Origin: an uncultured Bacilli bacterium
GTDB lineage: Bacteria > Bacillota_I > Bacilli_A > RF39 > UBA660
Direction: 5' to 3'
DNA length: 31,308 nucleotides
Assembly: GCA_947628445.1 (NCBI GenBank)
Contig: CANQZX010000002.1
Location: 1-31,308 of the forward strand
How positions within the stretch are numbered: position 1 is the stretch's first letter; the number at the start of each line of letters is the position of its first letter. Below the pieces are notes generated by a model that ran no database searches, had not been told where the DNA came from, and was given only the letters and a program-made list of their open reading frames with translations. Both the position numbers and the translations under genes were made by a program. Positions 14,918-24,536 of this stretch are shown piece by piece.

Positions 14918-15814
14918 ATGATAGAACTCAAAAACTTAAGCAAAAGTTTTACCAAAGGTCATGATGTTTTAGCCGGCTTAACTTGTCAGATTCCGGATAA
15001 TGCTATTTATGGTTTGGTGGGGGCTAATGGTGCCGGAAAATCGACATTGCTGCGGATTATCAATAGCATCTACCGAGCTGATAAGGGCCAAGTGTTAATT
15101 GATGGAGTAGATGTTTTTGATAACGAAGAACTTAAAAAAGAAATGGTTTTTGTTCCCGACGATTTATTTTTCTTTTCTTCTTATTCGTTATATCAAATGG
15201 CGAAATTTTATCAAGCCCTTTATCCCAAGTTTGCCATTTCATTTGTCTTAAAAGAAGCCAAAACCTTGCACCTGGATATTAACCAAAATATTGCATCTTT
15301 TTCCAAGGGGATGAAAAGACAATGTGCTTTACTTTGTGCTTTAGCCACAAAAGCCAAATACTTATTTTTTGATGAAACTTTTGATGGTTTAGATCCGGTT
15401 ATTCGGAAACACTTTAAAAACCTTTTAGTAAAACAAATGATGAAACAAGATACCACGATTATTATGACGAGTCATAATCTACGGGAACTGGAAGATATTT
15501 GTGATAACTTGGGTTTACTTTACAAAGGAAAAATATTATTTGAAGGGGAAATTGCTAGTTTAAAAACTGATATGGTGAAAGTCCAAATTTCCTTAAAAGG
15601 GGATTTTGATGAAAAAACTTTTGCCGATTTGGATGTTTTAGCGTATAAAAAAATCGGGCAAGTGGCAACTTTGATTTTAAAAGATGGGCCTCTGGCCAAA
15701 AAGAAATTACCAAAATTAAAACCAATTATTCTCGACTTTTTACCACTTACGTTAGAAGAAATGTTTGTTTATCAAATGGAGGCGTTAGGATATGAATTCA
15801 ATGAAGTTCTTTAA
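14918..15814 (+). CDS. ABC transporter ATP-binding protein (ABC-2 type)
   Basis: The 298-residue ATPase has Walker A GANGAGKST (K41), a signature region FSKGMKRQ in place of LSGGQ (about 129-136), Walker B YLFFDETFDGLD (about 147-158), and the switch histidine in MTSHNLRE. A C-terminal extension of about 90 residues follows. The gene sits first in an operon with a permease and a YtrA-type GntR regulator, an arrangement common in Bacillota for exporters linked to cell-envelope stress. Substrate unknown. AAAGGAGG lies 5 bases before the start. Confidence 0.95.
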   Translation: MIELKNLSKSFTKGHDVLAGLTCQIPDNAIYGLVGANGAGKSTLLRIINSIYRADKGQVLIDGVDVFDNEELKKEMVFVPDDLFFFSSYSLYQMAKFYQALYPKFAISFVLKEAKTLHLDINQNIASFSKGMKRQCALLCALATKAKYLFFDETFDGLDPVIRKHFKNLLVKQMMKQDTTIIMTSHNLRELEDICDNLGLLYKGKILFEGEIASLKTDMVKVQISLKGDFDEKTFADLDVLAYKKIGQVATLILKDGPLAKKKLPKLKPIILDFLPLTLEEMFVYQMEALGYEFNEVL

Positions 15815-17705
15815 TTTTAAATTTTTCAAAGAAAATTGTAAACAAGCCAAGGGATTAATAATTTTCTTTTTGGGACTTTTACCCTTAATCACAATTATTG
15901 TTTTAATTCAACAATTAATGAGTCAAAATTATGTTCAGAATTTTCAAAATTATGGCTTAGCCACTTATTTTTTAAGCTTCTTAATACCCGTGGCTTTGGC
16001 CTTAGCCCTTTTTGGCTTTGTTTTCAAAAAGAAAAGTGTGGACTTTTATTTAGCCCAACCTTTAAATCGAAAAACGATTTTTTTAACAAACTATTTAGGT
16101 GGTCTAGCCCTTTTACTTTTGATAATTATTATGAATACCATTATCTTAGCCATTTTTGGGGCTGCAACCGAATTAGTTTTACCTTTTAAAATGTTACTAG
16201 ATTATTTTGTTTATTTTACCGTGACTTACTTTTTTATCTTTAGTATTGTGACCTTGGCGATATCTTTAGCCGGGAACTTTATTACGAGTTTAATTTTAAG
16301 TATTTTAATTATTGCTTTAGTACCTTTTTTAAAAGCCGTCAATTGGACTTATAAAGAAAATGGTAATCAAATACGGGTATATTGTAATGCGGAGATTTGT
16401 CCAATTAAAAATAATCAAGATAAGGAATATCACTATTTATATATGCAATATGATTTAGCCAATTATAATTTTACGACTCCGGTCGCTTTGCCTTTTATTG
16501 CTGATTTCCGAGTTGGGGATGTGGTAAGAACCATTATCTTAACCATCATTTATAGCCTTTTGGCCTTTATATCTTTTACGAGGCGACCAATGGAAAATAA
16601 CGAATGCAGTTTTAAAAATAATTTTGTTTATCATTTAGTTAAATGTTTAACACTTTTACCTTTTGGTTTCCTTTGTTTTAGTTATCTAACTATGGGTAAC
16701 TATAGCGGTTGGCTTATCTTTTTAGTTATCAGTTTAATTTATTTCTTGGCTTATGATTTAATTGCCCAAAAAAGAATTAAACCTCTGCCACTTGTGCTAT
16801 TTACTTTTATTATAAGTATGAGTTTATATCATGGCATGTATGCCCTTTGGTTACGAATACAAACTAAAGACATTTATATGAAAGATATAACCTCTATTAA
16901 AATAAATTATAATGATTTAGATTTGGTTATTACGGAGCCAGATGAAATTCAAACCTTTCTTGGGGAAGGATTAAATATTGATGGCCGCGATTACTATAGT
17001 TATAAAGCCAAAATCGAATATCACAAGCAAACTTATACGACCCATTTAAACTTACCGGGCGAAAGTTTTCTTACCGATTATCAAAAAAGGCATAACCTTA
17101 AAAGTAATGTTGAGACGACTAATTATGCCAAAATAACGGATGCTTTTGTGAGTTTTTGGGGTAATGATTTAAAAATTAAAGTTGATAATAAATTAATTAA
17201 TTTACTAGAGGATAATAAAACCAAGGCCATTAAAGAAAAATATAACTTTGCAACATTAGAATTATATTATTATGAAAATCATGAGCTAAAACACATAAGT
17301 TATAATGTTGGTCGAAGCGAAGAGTTGGCTAATTTTGTGGCCCATTATATCAATCAAGAGTTTTTAAAACATCAAAAGAGTTTTAATTTCCAATTTATTA
17401 ATTTGTATAATGAAGAGGCAACTGATATCTACGAACAAGTTTTAGAATATTTTATTTCCAAGAATCCCGCGGATTTTCTTAAGTATCTAAAGGATCATCA
17501 AAATGATCCAATTACCGATCATAAATATATTATCGCTATTGCCGAGGATGGTAGTCTAAAACGAACTTTTGCTTATTTAGTAAGTGATTCGACTACTTTA
17601 GAAAACCTTTATAACGAGTATTTAGAAAAATATGCCAATGATCCTCATGTCCAAGAATTAATCGCCGAATGTCAAGAAAACGAGATGGGGATTCATGAAT
17701 ATTAA
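15792..17705 (+). CDS. ABC-2 type permease with large C-terminal soluble domain
   Basis: The 637-residue protein has many hydrophobic segments in its first 360 residues (for example about 22-42, 55-78, 97-120, 135-180, 236-255, 275-355), then a hydrophilic C-terminal part of about 270 residues with no recognised motif. YLAQPLNRKTIFLTNYLGG is the type of loop seen in ABC-2 permeases. The start overlaps the ATPase gene by 23 bases; GGAGG 8 bases upstream supports ATG 15792 over ATG 15801. It presumably forms the membrane part of the exporter with the upstream ATPase. Confidence 0.85.
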   Translation: MNSMKFFNFKFFKENCKQAKGLIIFFLGLLPLITIIVLIQQLMSQNYVQNFQNYGLATYFLSFLIPVALALALFGFVFKKKSVDFYLAQPLNRKTIFLTNYLGGLALLLLIIIMNTIILAIFGAATELVLPFKMLLDYFVYFTVTYFFIFSIVTLAISLAGNFITSLILSILIIALVPFLKAVNWTYKENGNQIRVYCNAEICPIKNNQDKEYHYLYMQYDLANYNFTTPVALPFIADFRVGDVVRTIILTIIYSLLAFISFTRRPMENNECSFKNNFVYHLVKCLTLLPFGFLCFSYLTMGNYSGWLIFLVISLIYFLAYDLIAQKRIKPLPLVLFTFIISMSLYHGMYALWLRIQTKDIYMKDITSIKINYNDLDLVITEPDEIQTFLGEGLNIDGRDYYSYKAKIEYHKQTYTTHLNLPGESFLTDYQKRHNLKSNVETTNYAKITDAFVSFWGNDLKIKVDNKLINLLEDNKTKAIKEKYNFATLELYYYENHELKHISYNVGRSEELANFVAHYINQEFLKHQKSFNFQFINLYNEEATDIYEQVLEYFISKNPADFLKYLKDHQNDPITDHKYIIAIAEDGSLKRTFAYLVSDSTTLENLYNEYLEKYANDPHVQELIAECQENEMGIHEY

Positions 17706-18048
17706 TATTGATTATAATGCCCGGAAGCCAATTTATGAACAAATCGTCGAGGCCATTGAGGATTTCGTAGCTCGGGGTTTACTTAAGCCCAACGAACAAA
17801 TTGCTTCCATTAGAGAACTCGCCTTAACCTTAAGCATTAATCCTAATACTGTCAAAAAGGCCTATGATATTTTAGAAAAACAAAAAATAATTGTTTCCAA
17901 ATCGACCAAGGGCACCTTTATTGCCGAAGATATCTCGACTGCTCAAGAACATAAAATAGCCTCCTTAATGGAAGAATTAAATACAACTATCGAAAAACTG
18001 GAAATTTTGGGACTTACCAAAAAAGATATTATAAAAAAGCTAAAATAA
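17695..18048 (+). CDS. GntR-family regulator, YtrA subfamily
   Basis: The 117-residue protein has an N-terminal winged helix (about 8-75): PIYEQIVEAIEDFVARG, ASIRELALTLSINPNTVKKAYDILE, then the wing STKGTFI. The short helical C-terminus (about 80-117) lacks a ligand domain, as is typical of YtrA. It overlaps the permease gene by 11 bases. It likely represses its own operon at the palindrome near 14886, with release under envelope stress; the signal is unknown. Confidence 0.92.
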   Translation: MNINIDYNARKPIYEQIVEAIEDFVARGLLKPNEQIASIRELALTLSINPNTVKKAYDILEKQKIIVSKSTKGTFIAEDISTAQEHKIASLMEELNTTIEKLEILGLTKKDIIKKLK

Positions 18049-18052
18049 AGTT

Positions 18053-18089
18053 AAAAACTAATCTCTTAAGCAAAAAAGATTAGTTTTTT
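18053..18089 (+). terminator. Terminator of the ABC transporter operon
   Basis: AAAAACTAATCT (18053-18064) pairs perfectly with 18077-18088, whose last bases are a T run. A second hairpin (18118-18150, one G-U pair, T-rich tail) follows; it could be a back-up. The rest of the 266-bp gap up to 18314 holds only the promoter of the next gene. Confidence 0.85.
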
Positions 18090-18260
18090 GTAACTGTTCA
18101 GACTAAAAGACATAATGAAAAGGAACTATAACAAAAAAATAGTTCTTTTATTATTGAAATAACAATTCATCTCTAAATACTTTTTGAATTGATTCATAGG
18201 GATTTATTCCTCTTTTTATAGAAGTTTTTGTTAATTTATTTGTCAATTTAGAAGAAATAC

Positions 18261-18290
18261 TTGACCTAAATAGGGATAACTATTTATAAT
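18261..18290 (+). promoter_or_regulatory. Promoter of the surface-protein pair
   Basis: TTGACC at 18261-18266, 18 bp, TATAAT at 18285-18290, followed by AAGGATAGGG before the ATG at 18315. The layout mirrors that at 116-168. Confidence 0.8.
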
Positions 18291-18314
18291 TATTATGAAG
18301 GATAGGGATTTGAA

Positions 18315-20624
18315 ATGGCTGAAAAGAAAAGACCCATTTTGCTGCTTAGTCTAATTACAGTCTTAACTTTAATTGTCGCAGTGCTAATTTCTTCTTATGC
18401 CTTTTTTGCTTCCCAAACTACGGGCAAGGGCGAGGCCAATATTAAAGCCGAAACTGGGACAACTGATGTTTTAACTTTTGAAATGGGAGAACTTATTAGT
18501 ATTGATGCTACTTTAGATAATTTTGGCTCAGGGAAAGGTAATATTGCTCAAACCACTAATCCCAAAGCAACTTTAAGAGCTAATGATGCAAATTTCTTAG
18601 CTAAAGCCAAATATAATGTTTATTTAGTCCTTGATGAAAATGATTTAATTTTTACAACGGAAAGTAAAACACCTGAAATATTGGTGCAAATCTTTGAACC
18701 AAATGGAACCGAAATAAAGAAAATTGAAGGTTTAAACTATTATGAAAATGTTGATGGTCAAGAAGGGGTTAATGGATTTGACATTACCCACCGAGAAGAT
18801 GCTTTTGCCATTGCCGAAGGTTACGATATTGCTGTAGAAGCTGGGGATGATGGCATCAAAACGCAAACTTGGAAGGTAACCGTAACTTTAGTTAATTTTC
18901 AAAATAGTGGCCAAAATGCTAATGTCGGTCATTCTTTAAGTGGTCGGATTTTAATGACTAATCAAAAAGAAGATACTTATCACTTAGCTCATGTTAATAC
19001 GATAAGTACGGAACATACTACCGATAGTATTGCCGCAACATTAGATGTAACAAGTGGAACTAAAGAAATAACCGAATATTGGTTTGGTATTGAAAATAAA
19101 GGCGAGGTCATGGCCGCAGCGGATGATGTTGATGACTTTAATGATTACCATCAAAGTACCACCGGAGCCACTTATACTTTTAATAACCTTACTGATAATA
19201 CGAATTATATCATTCGCAGTTATGTAGTTGATAAAGAAGGTTTAAAATCTAATGTTTATAAAACGGAAATTGTTGCTACTGATAAATACATTATTCCCCA
19301 AATTAATATGGCTACAGCTACAGCTACTAGTTATGATACTATTGAGGTAAAAGTAACCAATGCAACGGATGGAACGAATGTTATTACTAAATACCGATAT
19401 CAAATAGAAGCTAATGGCAAAGTAATCGCCGATAAAACTGTAACTAAACAGGAAACAACCCATATATTTACGGGTTTGACGGAATTAACCCAATATAAAA
19501 TAATTATTAATGCTATCGATAGTAAAAATCGCGAATCAACTAATTATGAATTAAATCCAACAACCCTTAAGAAAACAATTGGTAAAGTATGTAAAAATCA
19601 AATCTTTGCTAGCTGTGCTATAACCAATTATCAATTAGATAATACGATTATTTATCATAATACTACGGCTTTAGCTAATACGAATATAGCTAATAAAACT
19701 TTAAGTGCCAATGATAGTTCTTATCGTTATAGTGGAGCCAGTAATATAGTGGATAATTTTGTCTGTCTCGATGGGACTAGTACAAGTGGTAAATGCCAAA
19801 ATGGTGATAATGATTTATATCGGATAATTGGTATATTTAAAAATGGATATAGTGAAAGCGAAGATTCTGGCAATTATGAAATAAAATTAATTAAATATGA
19901 TTATGTTACCAGTAATCAATTGGGAAATTCTGCAGCTTACTTGGGAAATTATTCTCAAACTAAGGATAATTATAAAGGCAGTAATGGTGATAATGTAACT
20001 TCTTATTATTGGAATACTACCAATTCATCTAATTCTAATAGTATGTGGAAAGAAAGTAATTTTAATAAAACTAATTTAAATACTTATTATCTTAATACAT
20101 ATTTAGCAAAAGTAAATAAATTGGCTACTAATATAGTTCCTCATTATTGGGAGGTTGGTGGAGTACCAGAAAATAGTAATTTTACCCCTCAAATGGAATA
20201 TAATAATGAAATTGGTAGCGCTAAATCGACTAAAAAAATGTATTGTTATAATACGGGTAGTAATACCACAAAAAGAACCTGTAATACAACTGATGATATA
20301 GTATATCAAGCTAAAATCGGTTTAATGTACCTTAGTGATTATGGTTATGCTGCTTATGCGACTGCTTGGAATACGGCATTATATAACTATACTGAAACTA
20401 TTAGAAATAATAATTGGATGTTTATGGGCTTATATGAATGGACGATTTCGCGTTATTCTGATTATAATAAATATGCATGGGATATAAATAATGTGGGAAA
20501 ACCCGCTCCATACGATGTCGATCATGCTATTACTGCAAGACCAAGCTTTTACTTAATTAGTACGGTTAAACTATCAAGTGGAGAAGGTACGTATGATAAT
20601 CCCTATCGTTTGACTTTAAGTTAA
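18315..20624 (+). CDS. Multidomain surface protein: anchor, Fn3-like repeats, C-terminal DUF6273-like domain
   Basis: The 769-residue protein starts with a basic patch and a hydrophobic segment (about 9-31) ending SSYAFFASQ, similar to the N-termini of TasA/camelysin-like surface proteins. Residues 35-220 form a beta-rich domain without clear family. Two fibronectin-III-like units follow (about 222-320 and 325-415; each ends in a Y.I....D..G/N pattern). From about 421 to 769 lies the domain shared with the products at 168 and 20642 (SYRYSGAS, NFVCLDG, IGLMYLSDYGYAAY, NNWMFMGLYEWTISRYSD, RPSFYL, NPYRL). It likely faces outward and binds something, but the ligand is unknown. The next gene starts 17 bases later and is probably cotranscribed. 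Confidence 0.85.
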   Translation: MAEKKRPILLLSLITVLTLIVAVLISSYAFFASQTTGKGEANIKAETGTTDVLTFEMGELISIDATLDNFGSGKGNIAQTTNPKATLRANDANFLAKAKYNVYLVLDENDLIFTTESKTPEILVQIFEPNGTEIKKIEGLNYYENVDGQEGVNGFDITHREDAFAIAEGYDIAVEAGDDGIKTQTWKVTVTLVNFQNSGQNANVGHSLSGRILMTNQKEDTYHLAHVNTISTEHTTDSIAATLDVTSGTKEITEYWFGIENKGEVMAAADDVDDFNDYHQSTTGATYTFNNLTDNTNYIIRSYVVDKEGLKSNVYKTEIVATDKYIIPQINMATATATSYDTIEVKVTNATDGTNVITKYRYQIEANGKVIADKTVTKQETTHIFTGLTELTQYKIIINAIDSKNRESTNYELNPTTLKKTIGKVCKNQIFASCAITNYQLDNTIIYHNTTALANTNIANKTLSANDSSYRYSGASNIVDNFVCLDGTSTSGKCQNGDNDLYRIIGIFKNGYSESEDSGNYEIKLIKYDYVTSNQLGNSAAYLGNYSQTKDNYKGSNGDNVTSYYWNTTNSSNSNSMWKESNFNKTNLNTYYLNTYLAKVNKLATNIVPHYWEVGGVPENSNFTPQMEYNNEIGSAKSTKKMYCYNTGSNTTKRTCNTTDDIVYQAKIGLMYLSDYGYAAYATAWNTALYNYTETIRNNNWMFMGLYEWTISRYSDYNKYAWDINNVGKPAPYDVDHAITARPSFYLISTVKLSSGEGTYDNPYRLTLS

Positions 20625-20641
20625 TAAAAAAGGAGTAATGA

Positions 20642-22762
20642 ATGAAAAAAAGAGAAAAAAAGTTAATTTTGCTATTGGTTATTATATTGTTAATTTCTGT
20701 ATTAATAAATAATAATAATAATAATAATAATAATGAAAGAGATCAAAGGTTATTAAGTGTTTATACTAATGAAGAATCTGAATCAAATCTTGCAGAAAAA
20801 ATAAAATCCCTTTCTAATTGGACTGAAACACCGACAATATACCATCATAATTCTTATTTAACTGATGGTGCTCATGATAATAGTTATAGATTTAATGGTT
20901 CAAGCGAAGAGGTTGAAAATTATGTTTGTTTTGGTTATGACAAAGTAGAAGATGATGGCAGCTGTCCTGAAAAATATTTATATCGAATAATTGGAATATT
21001 TGATGATGATAAGGATGGAAATTATCAAGTAAAATTAATTAAGAATGATTATGTAAACAAAGATTTTTTAGGAAATGACGGAAATAGCTCGGATAATGGA
21101 TTTAGTAATACTGAAAATGATACTTATAAAGGCTCTCTTGAATATATAGATAGTTATTATTGGTTAAATCCTAGCGAAGAAATAATTAATGATTGGGAAA
21201 ATAGTGATTTAAATAAAACAAATCTAAATATTAATTTTATAAATTATATTACCGATTGGAAATACTTAATAGATGAAAATAATTGGCAAGTAGGCGGAAT
21301 TAATTTAGATAATGTTTTAAATAATGATGCTAGTAGTATTTATGAATATGAATTAGGAAAGAATAAACAAGAAAAAAATTATAAATCACAAATTGGTTTA
21401 ATGTATGTATCTGATTATATGTATGCGGCGGCTCCTAAATATTGGAAATACAAAAGTTATTCTGTTGATGAAGATGATTATGAATTGGCAGCAGATGAAA
21501 ATTGGCTATATAATGGGTTAAATGAATGGACAATAAGTAAAAGAGCTGATAATACAGGTAGTATCATATACATAATGAATAATGGTAAAATACAATCATA
21601 TACTGGAAAAATTAATTATGCTGTAAGGCCAACTTTTTATTTAAAATGGAATGTAAATTATATTGGAGGAGATGGAAAAAAAGAGACCCCATATATAGTT
21701 TCAAAACCAACAAATGAAAACGAATATTCTAAAACTTGTAATGATGAAAGTGCAGCATGTATGATAGCTAAAAAATCGTTAACTGATAAAAATATAATAT
21801 ATCACGATGGTAAAGCTGATTATGATGGAATGATTAATGCAGAATTAGAGGCAAATGATTTATCTTATCGTTATAGTGGGGCCAGTGATATAGTGGATAA
21901 TTTTGTCTGTCTCGATGGGACTAGTACAAGTGGTAAATGTCAAAGTGATAATGATTTATATCGGATAATTGGTATATTTAAAAATGGATATAGTGGAAGC
22001 GAAGATTATGGCAATTATGAAATAAAATTAATTAAATATGATTATGTCACCAGTGATCAATTGGGAAAATCTGCAGCTTACTTGGGAAATTATTCTCAAA
22101 CTAAGGAAAATTATAAAGGCAGTAATGGTGATAATGTAACTTCTTATTACTGGAATTATACGAATACAACTAATTCTAATAGTATGTGGGCTGAAAGTGA
22201 TTTAAATAAAACTAATTTAAATACTTATTATCTTAATACATATTTGGCAAAAGTAAATAAATTGGCTAATAATATTGTTTCTCATAATTGGGAGGTTAGT
22301 GGGGTACCAGATAATAGTAATTTTACAGTTCAAACCTTTTATAATAATGAAATTGGTAGTGCTAAATCAACTAAAAAGATGATTTGTATGAAAGCAGGTA
22401 GCAATACTACTACAAGGACATGTACTAGTGCTGATTATACACTTGATGCTAAAATTGGCCTTATGTATATCAGTGATTATGGCTATGCTTCTTATTCAAC
22501 AGCATGGAATACAGCATTGGCTAGTTATACTGATACAATAAGAGATAATAATTGGATGTTGATGGGCTTGTATGAATGGACGATTTCGCGTTATTCTGAT
22601 AATTATAAATATGCATGGGATATAAATAATGTGGGAAAACCCGCTCCATATGATGTTACCCATGCTATTACTGCAAGACCATGCTTTTACTTAATTAGTA
22701 CGGTTAAATTAGCCAGTGGGGAAGGTACGCATGATAATCCTTATCGTTTGACTTTAAGTTAA
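20642..22762 (+). CDS. Surface protein with two tandem DUF6273-like domains
   Basis: The 706-residue protein has a basic N-terminus, a hydrophobic anchor (about 8-22) and a run of nine Asn directly outside the membrane, encoded by (AAT)9. The first domain (about 50-355) is a divergent member of the shared family (YLYRIIGIF, IGLMYVSDYMYAAA, WTISKRAD, VRPTFYLKW). The second (about 362-706) is very close to the C-terminal domain of the previous gene: long stretches from about 21870 to 22140 match 19730-20010 almost base for base, and the last 190 bases are also nearly the same. AAGGAG lies 6 bases before the start. An anchored adhesin-like role is inferred only. Confidence 0.85.
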   Translation: MKKREKKLILLLVIILLISVLINNNNNNNNNERDQRLLSVYTNEESESNLAEKIKSLSNWTETPTIYHHNSYLTDGAHDNSYRFNGSSEEVENYVCFGYDKVEDDGSCPEKYLYRIIGIFDDDKDGNYQVKLIKNDYVNKDFLGNDGNSSDNGFSNTENDTYKGSLEYIDSYYWLNPSEEIINDWENSDLNKTNLNINFINYITDWKYLIDENNWQVGGINLDNVLNNDASSIYEYELGKNKQEKNYKSQIGLMYVSDYMYAAAPKYWKYKSYSVDEDDYELAADENWLYNGLNEWTISKRADNTGSIIYIMNNGKIQSYTGKINYAVRPTFYLKWNVNYIGGDGKKETPYIVSKPTNENEYSKTCNDESAACMIAKKSLTDKNIIYHDGKADYDGMINAELEANDLSYRYSGASDIVDNFVCLDGTSTSGKCQSDNDLYRIIGIFKNGYSGSEDYGNYEIKLIKYDYVTSDQLGKSAAYLGNYSQTKENYKGSNGDNVTSYYWNYTNTTNSNSMWAESDLNKTNLNTYYLNTYLAKVNKLANNIVSHNWEVSGVPDNSNFTVQTFYNNEIGSAKSTKKMICMKAGSNTTTRTCTSADYTLDAKIGLMYISDYGYASYSTAWNTALASYTDTIRDNNWMLMGLYEWTISRYSDNYKYAWDINNVGKPAPYDVTHAITARPCFYLISTVKLASGEGTHDNPYRLTLS
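20708..20734 (+). repeat. (AAT)9 trinucleotide tract
   Basis: Nine uninterrupted AAT codons encode Asn23-31, immediately after the membrane anchor. Slippage would change the length of the linker without shifting the frame. Confidence 0.95.
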
Positions 22763-22768
22763 TAGATG

Positions 22769-22796
22769 GGAAAATAATTTATTTTCCTTTTTCTTT
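22769..22796 (+). terminator. Terminator after the surface-protein pair
   Basis: GGAAAAT pairs with ATTTTCC around a 5-base loop (22769-22787), followed by TTTTTCTTT. Confidence 0.8.
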
Positions 22797-22826
22797 GTGG
22801 TAAAATTGATTTAAGGAAGTGTTAAA

Positions 22827-23192
22827 ATGTTAAAAGAATTTAAAAAATTTATTGCCCGGGGAAATGTTTTGGATTTAGCGGTGGGTGTTATCGTCGGTGG
22901 GGCTTTTAGTGCCATTATTACCAGTTTAGTAAATAATATTTTTACGCCAATTATTGGTCTTATTTTAGGCGGCGTGGATTTTTCTAATTTAGCTATTACT
23001 TTTAAAGATACCAAGATTATGTATGGGGCTTTTATTCAAAGTGTGATTGACTTTTTAATCGTCGCGTTTTGTTTGTTTATTGTCGTTAAAATTGTCAATA
23101 AGTTTAGTCATAAAAAAGAAGAGGTTAAAAAAGAAGCAAAATCGGCCGAATTAAAAACTTTAGAAGAAATAAGAGATTTACTTAAAAAATGA
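22827..23192 (+). CDS. mscL: Large-conductance mechanosensitive channel
   Basis: The 121-residue protein has the MscL pattern: KEFKKFIARGNVLDLAVGVIVGGAF at the N-terminus and first pore helix, then TSLVNNIFTPIIGLILGG, an outer loop, and a second membrane helix (FIQSVIDFLIVAFCLFIVVK), ending in a charged helix KTLEEIRDLLKK. It opens under strong membrane tension to release solutes. AAGGAAGTG precedes the ATG. The weak promoter is around TAAAAT 22801-22806. Its stop overlaps the next start (ATGA). Confidence 0.97.
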   Translation: MLKEFKKFIARGNVLDLAVGVIVGGAFSAIITSLVNNIFTPIIGLILGGVDFSNLAITFKDTKIMYGAFIQSVIDFLIVAFCLFIVVKIVNKFSHKKEEVKKEAKSAELKTLEEIRDLLKK

Positions 23193-23824
23193 AATATACC
23201 TTTAGTGATGGCACAACTGTTTTATGTGAAATAGTTCGGAAGAAAAATAAAAATCTTTATTTTCGTTTTAATGAAGATTTAACTTTAGTAATTACGGCCC
23301 CTTTATATATAAGTGTTAAAGAAATTGAAAAATTAATTGCTCAAAATGAAGAATCTTTATGGCGGATGTATTCTAAAATGGAAGAACGAGTTAAAGATGA
23401 TGATAAATTTAAATATTTAGGAAATAAATATTATATTGTTATCGATGAAACAAAAGAACAAGTTTTTCTGGAAGGTAAAAATGTTTATACGCCGAGTACG
23501 GAGGCTTTAGATAGTTTTTTAAATCGGGAAATGTTGCGGGTTTTTAATGAAGAGATGGAAATTGCTAAAAAGTGTTTTCGGAATTTGCCGGAGTTTACTT
23601 TAAGAACCAGAAAGATGAAAACAAGATGGGGGGTTAATGACACCAAGAAAAAAATTATTACATTAAATACGGAATTAATAAAAAGAGATATTACGGCTAT
23701 TGATTATGTGATAATTCATGAACTTTGTCATTTTTATGAACCCAACCATAGTAAGGCCTTTTGGCAATTGGTCGGCGAGGCCTGTCCGAAATATAAAGAA
23801 ATAAGAAAGAGTTTAAAGGATTAA
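23189..23824 (+). CDS. YgjP-like (DUF45, M48-type) metallopeptidase
   Basis: The 211-residue protein carries the zinc motif HELCH (IIHELCHFYEPNHSKAFWQ, near residue 175-193), in which a downstream His/Glu gives the third ligand, and TRWGVNDTKKKIITLN before it. This is the DUF45/YgjP group, fused to an N-terminal beta domain (about 1-90). Its substrate is not settled. It begins within the mscL stop and lacks its own ribosome site, so coupling is likely. Confidence 0.9.
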   Translation: MKYTFSDGTTVLCEIVRKKNKNLYFRFNEDLTLVITAPLYISVKEIEKLIAQNEESLWRMYSKMEERVKDDDKFKYLGNKYYIVIDETKEQVFLEGKNVYTPSTEALDSFLNREMLRVFNEEMEIAKKCFRNLPEFTLRTRKMKTRWGVNDTKKKIITLNTELIKRDITAIDYVIIHELCHFYEPNHSKAFWQLVGEACPKYKEIRKSLKD

Positions 23825-23825
23825 A

Positions 23826-24536
23826 ATGGAAATAACAAGTTTACAAAACAGTAAAGTTAAATATTGGGTATTTTTAAAAAATAAAAAAGTGCGCGATGAA
23901 CATAGGGAGTTTATCATCGAAGGCGATCATTTACTAAAAGAAGCTCAAGCCCATGGTATTTTAAAAGAAACAATTAGTATTGATGATCCGGCTTGTGATT
24001 ATTTAGTAACTAAAGAAATTATGCAAAAAATAAGTGGGCAAAAGAGTATTAGTTCCACGATTGGTATTTGTGCCTTTTTAAAAGAAGAAAAGCCCACGGG
24101 GCAAATTCTCATTTTAGATAATTTGCAAGATCCAGGAAACTTAGGGACGATTATTCGGAGTGCCGTGGCTTTTCATTTTACGACGATTATTTTAAGTATG
24201 GATTCGGTGGATTTATATAATGAAAAAGTGATTCGGGCTAGTGAAGGAATGATTTTTCAAGTTAATATTTTAAGACGAGATTTAAAAACAATTATTCCAT
24301 CTTTAAAAAATGATGGTTATTTAATCGTTGGTACCTCTGTAACCAAGGGCGAAGATATTAAAACTATAAAAAATAAAAAACTTGCCATAGTAATTGGCAA
24401 TGAAGGGCAAGGAATAAGCTTACCAGTAAAATCATTATGCGATAAAATGACTTATCTTCCGATGGAAAAGAGTTGTGAATCCTTAAATGCCGGCATTGCG
24501 GCTTCCATTTTGATGTATGAGGTTTATCATGAATGA
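23826..24536 (+). CDS. SpoU-family RNA 2'-O-methyltransferase
   Basis: The 236-residue protein has an N-terminal substrate-binding part (about 1-80; MEITSLQNSKVKYW is the usual start) and the SpoU knot domain with its three motifs: LDNLQDPGNLGTIIRSA (about 96-112), IVIGNEGQGIS (about 187-197) and ESLNAGIAASILMYE (about 218-232). It methylates a ribose in rRNA or tRNA using SAM; the exact site is not clear. AAAGGA lies before the ATG. It overlaps the rimM start by 8 bases. Confidence 0.92.
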   Translation: MEITSLQNSKVKYWVFLKNKKVRDEHREFIIEGDHLLKEAQAHGILKETISIDDPACDYLVTKEIMQKISGQKSISSTIGICAFLKEEKPTGQILILDNLQDPGNLGTIIRSAVAFHFTTIILSMDSVDLYNEKVIRASEGMIFQVNILRRDLKTIIPSLKNDGYLIVGTSVTKGEDIKTIKNKKLAIVIGNEGQGISLPVKSLCDKMTYLPMEKSCESLNAGIAASILMYEVYHE

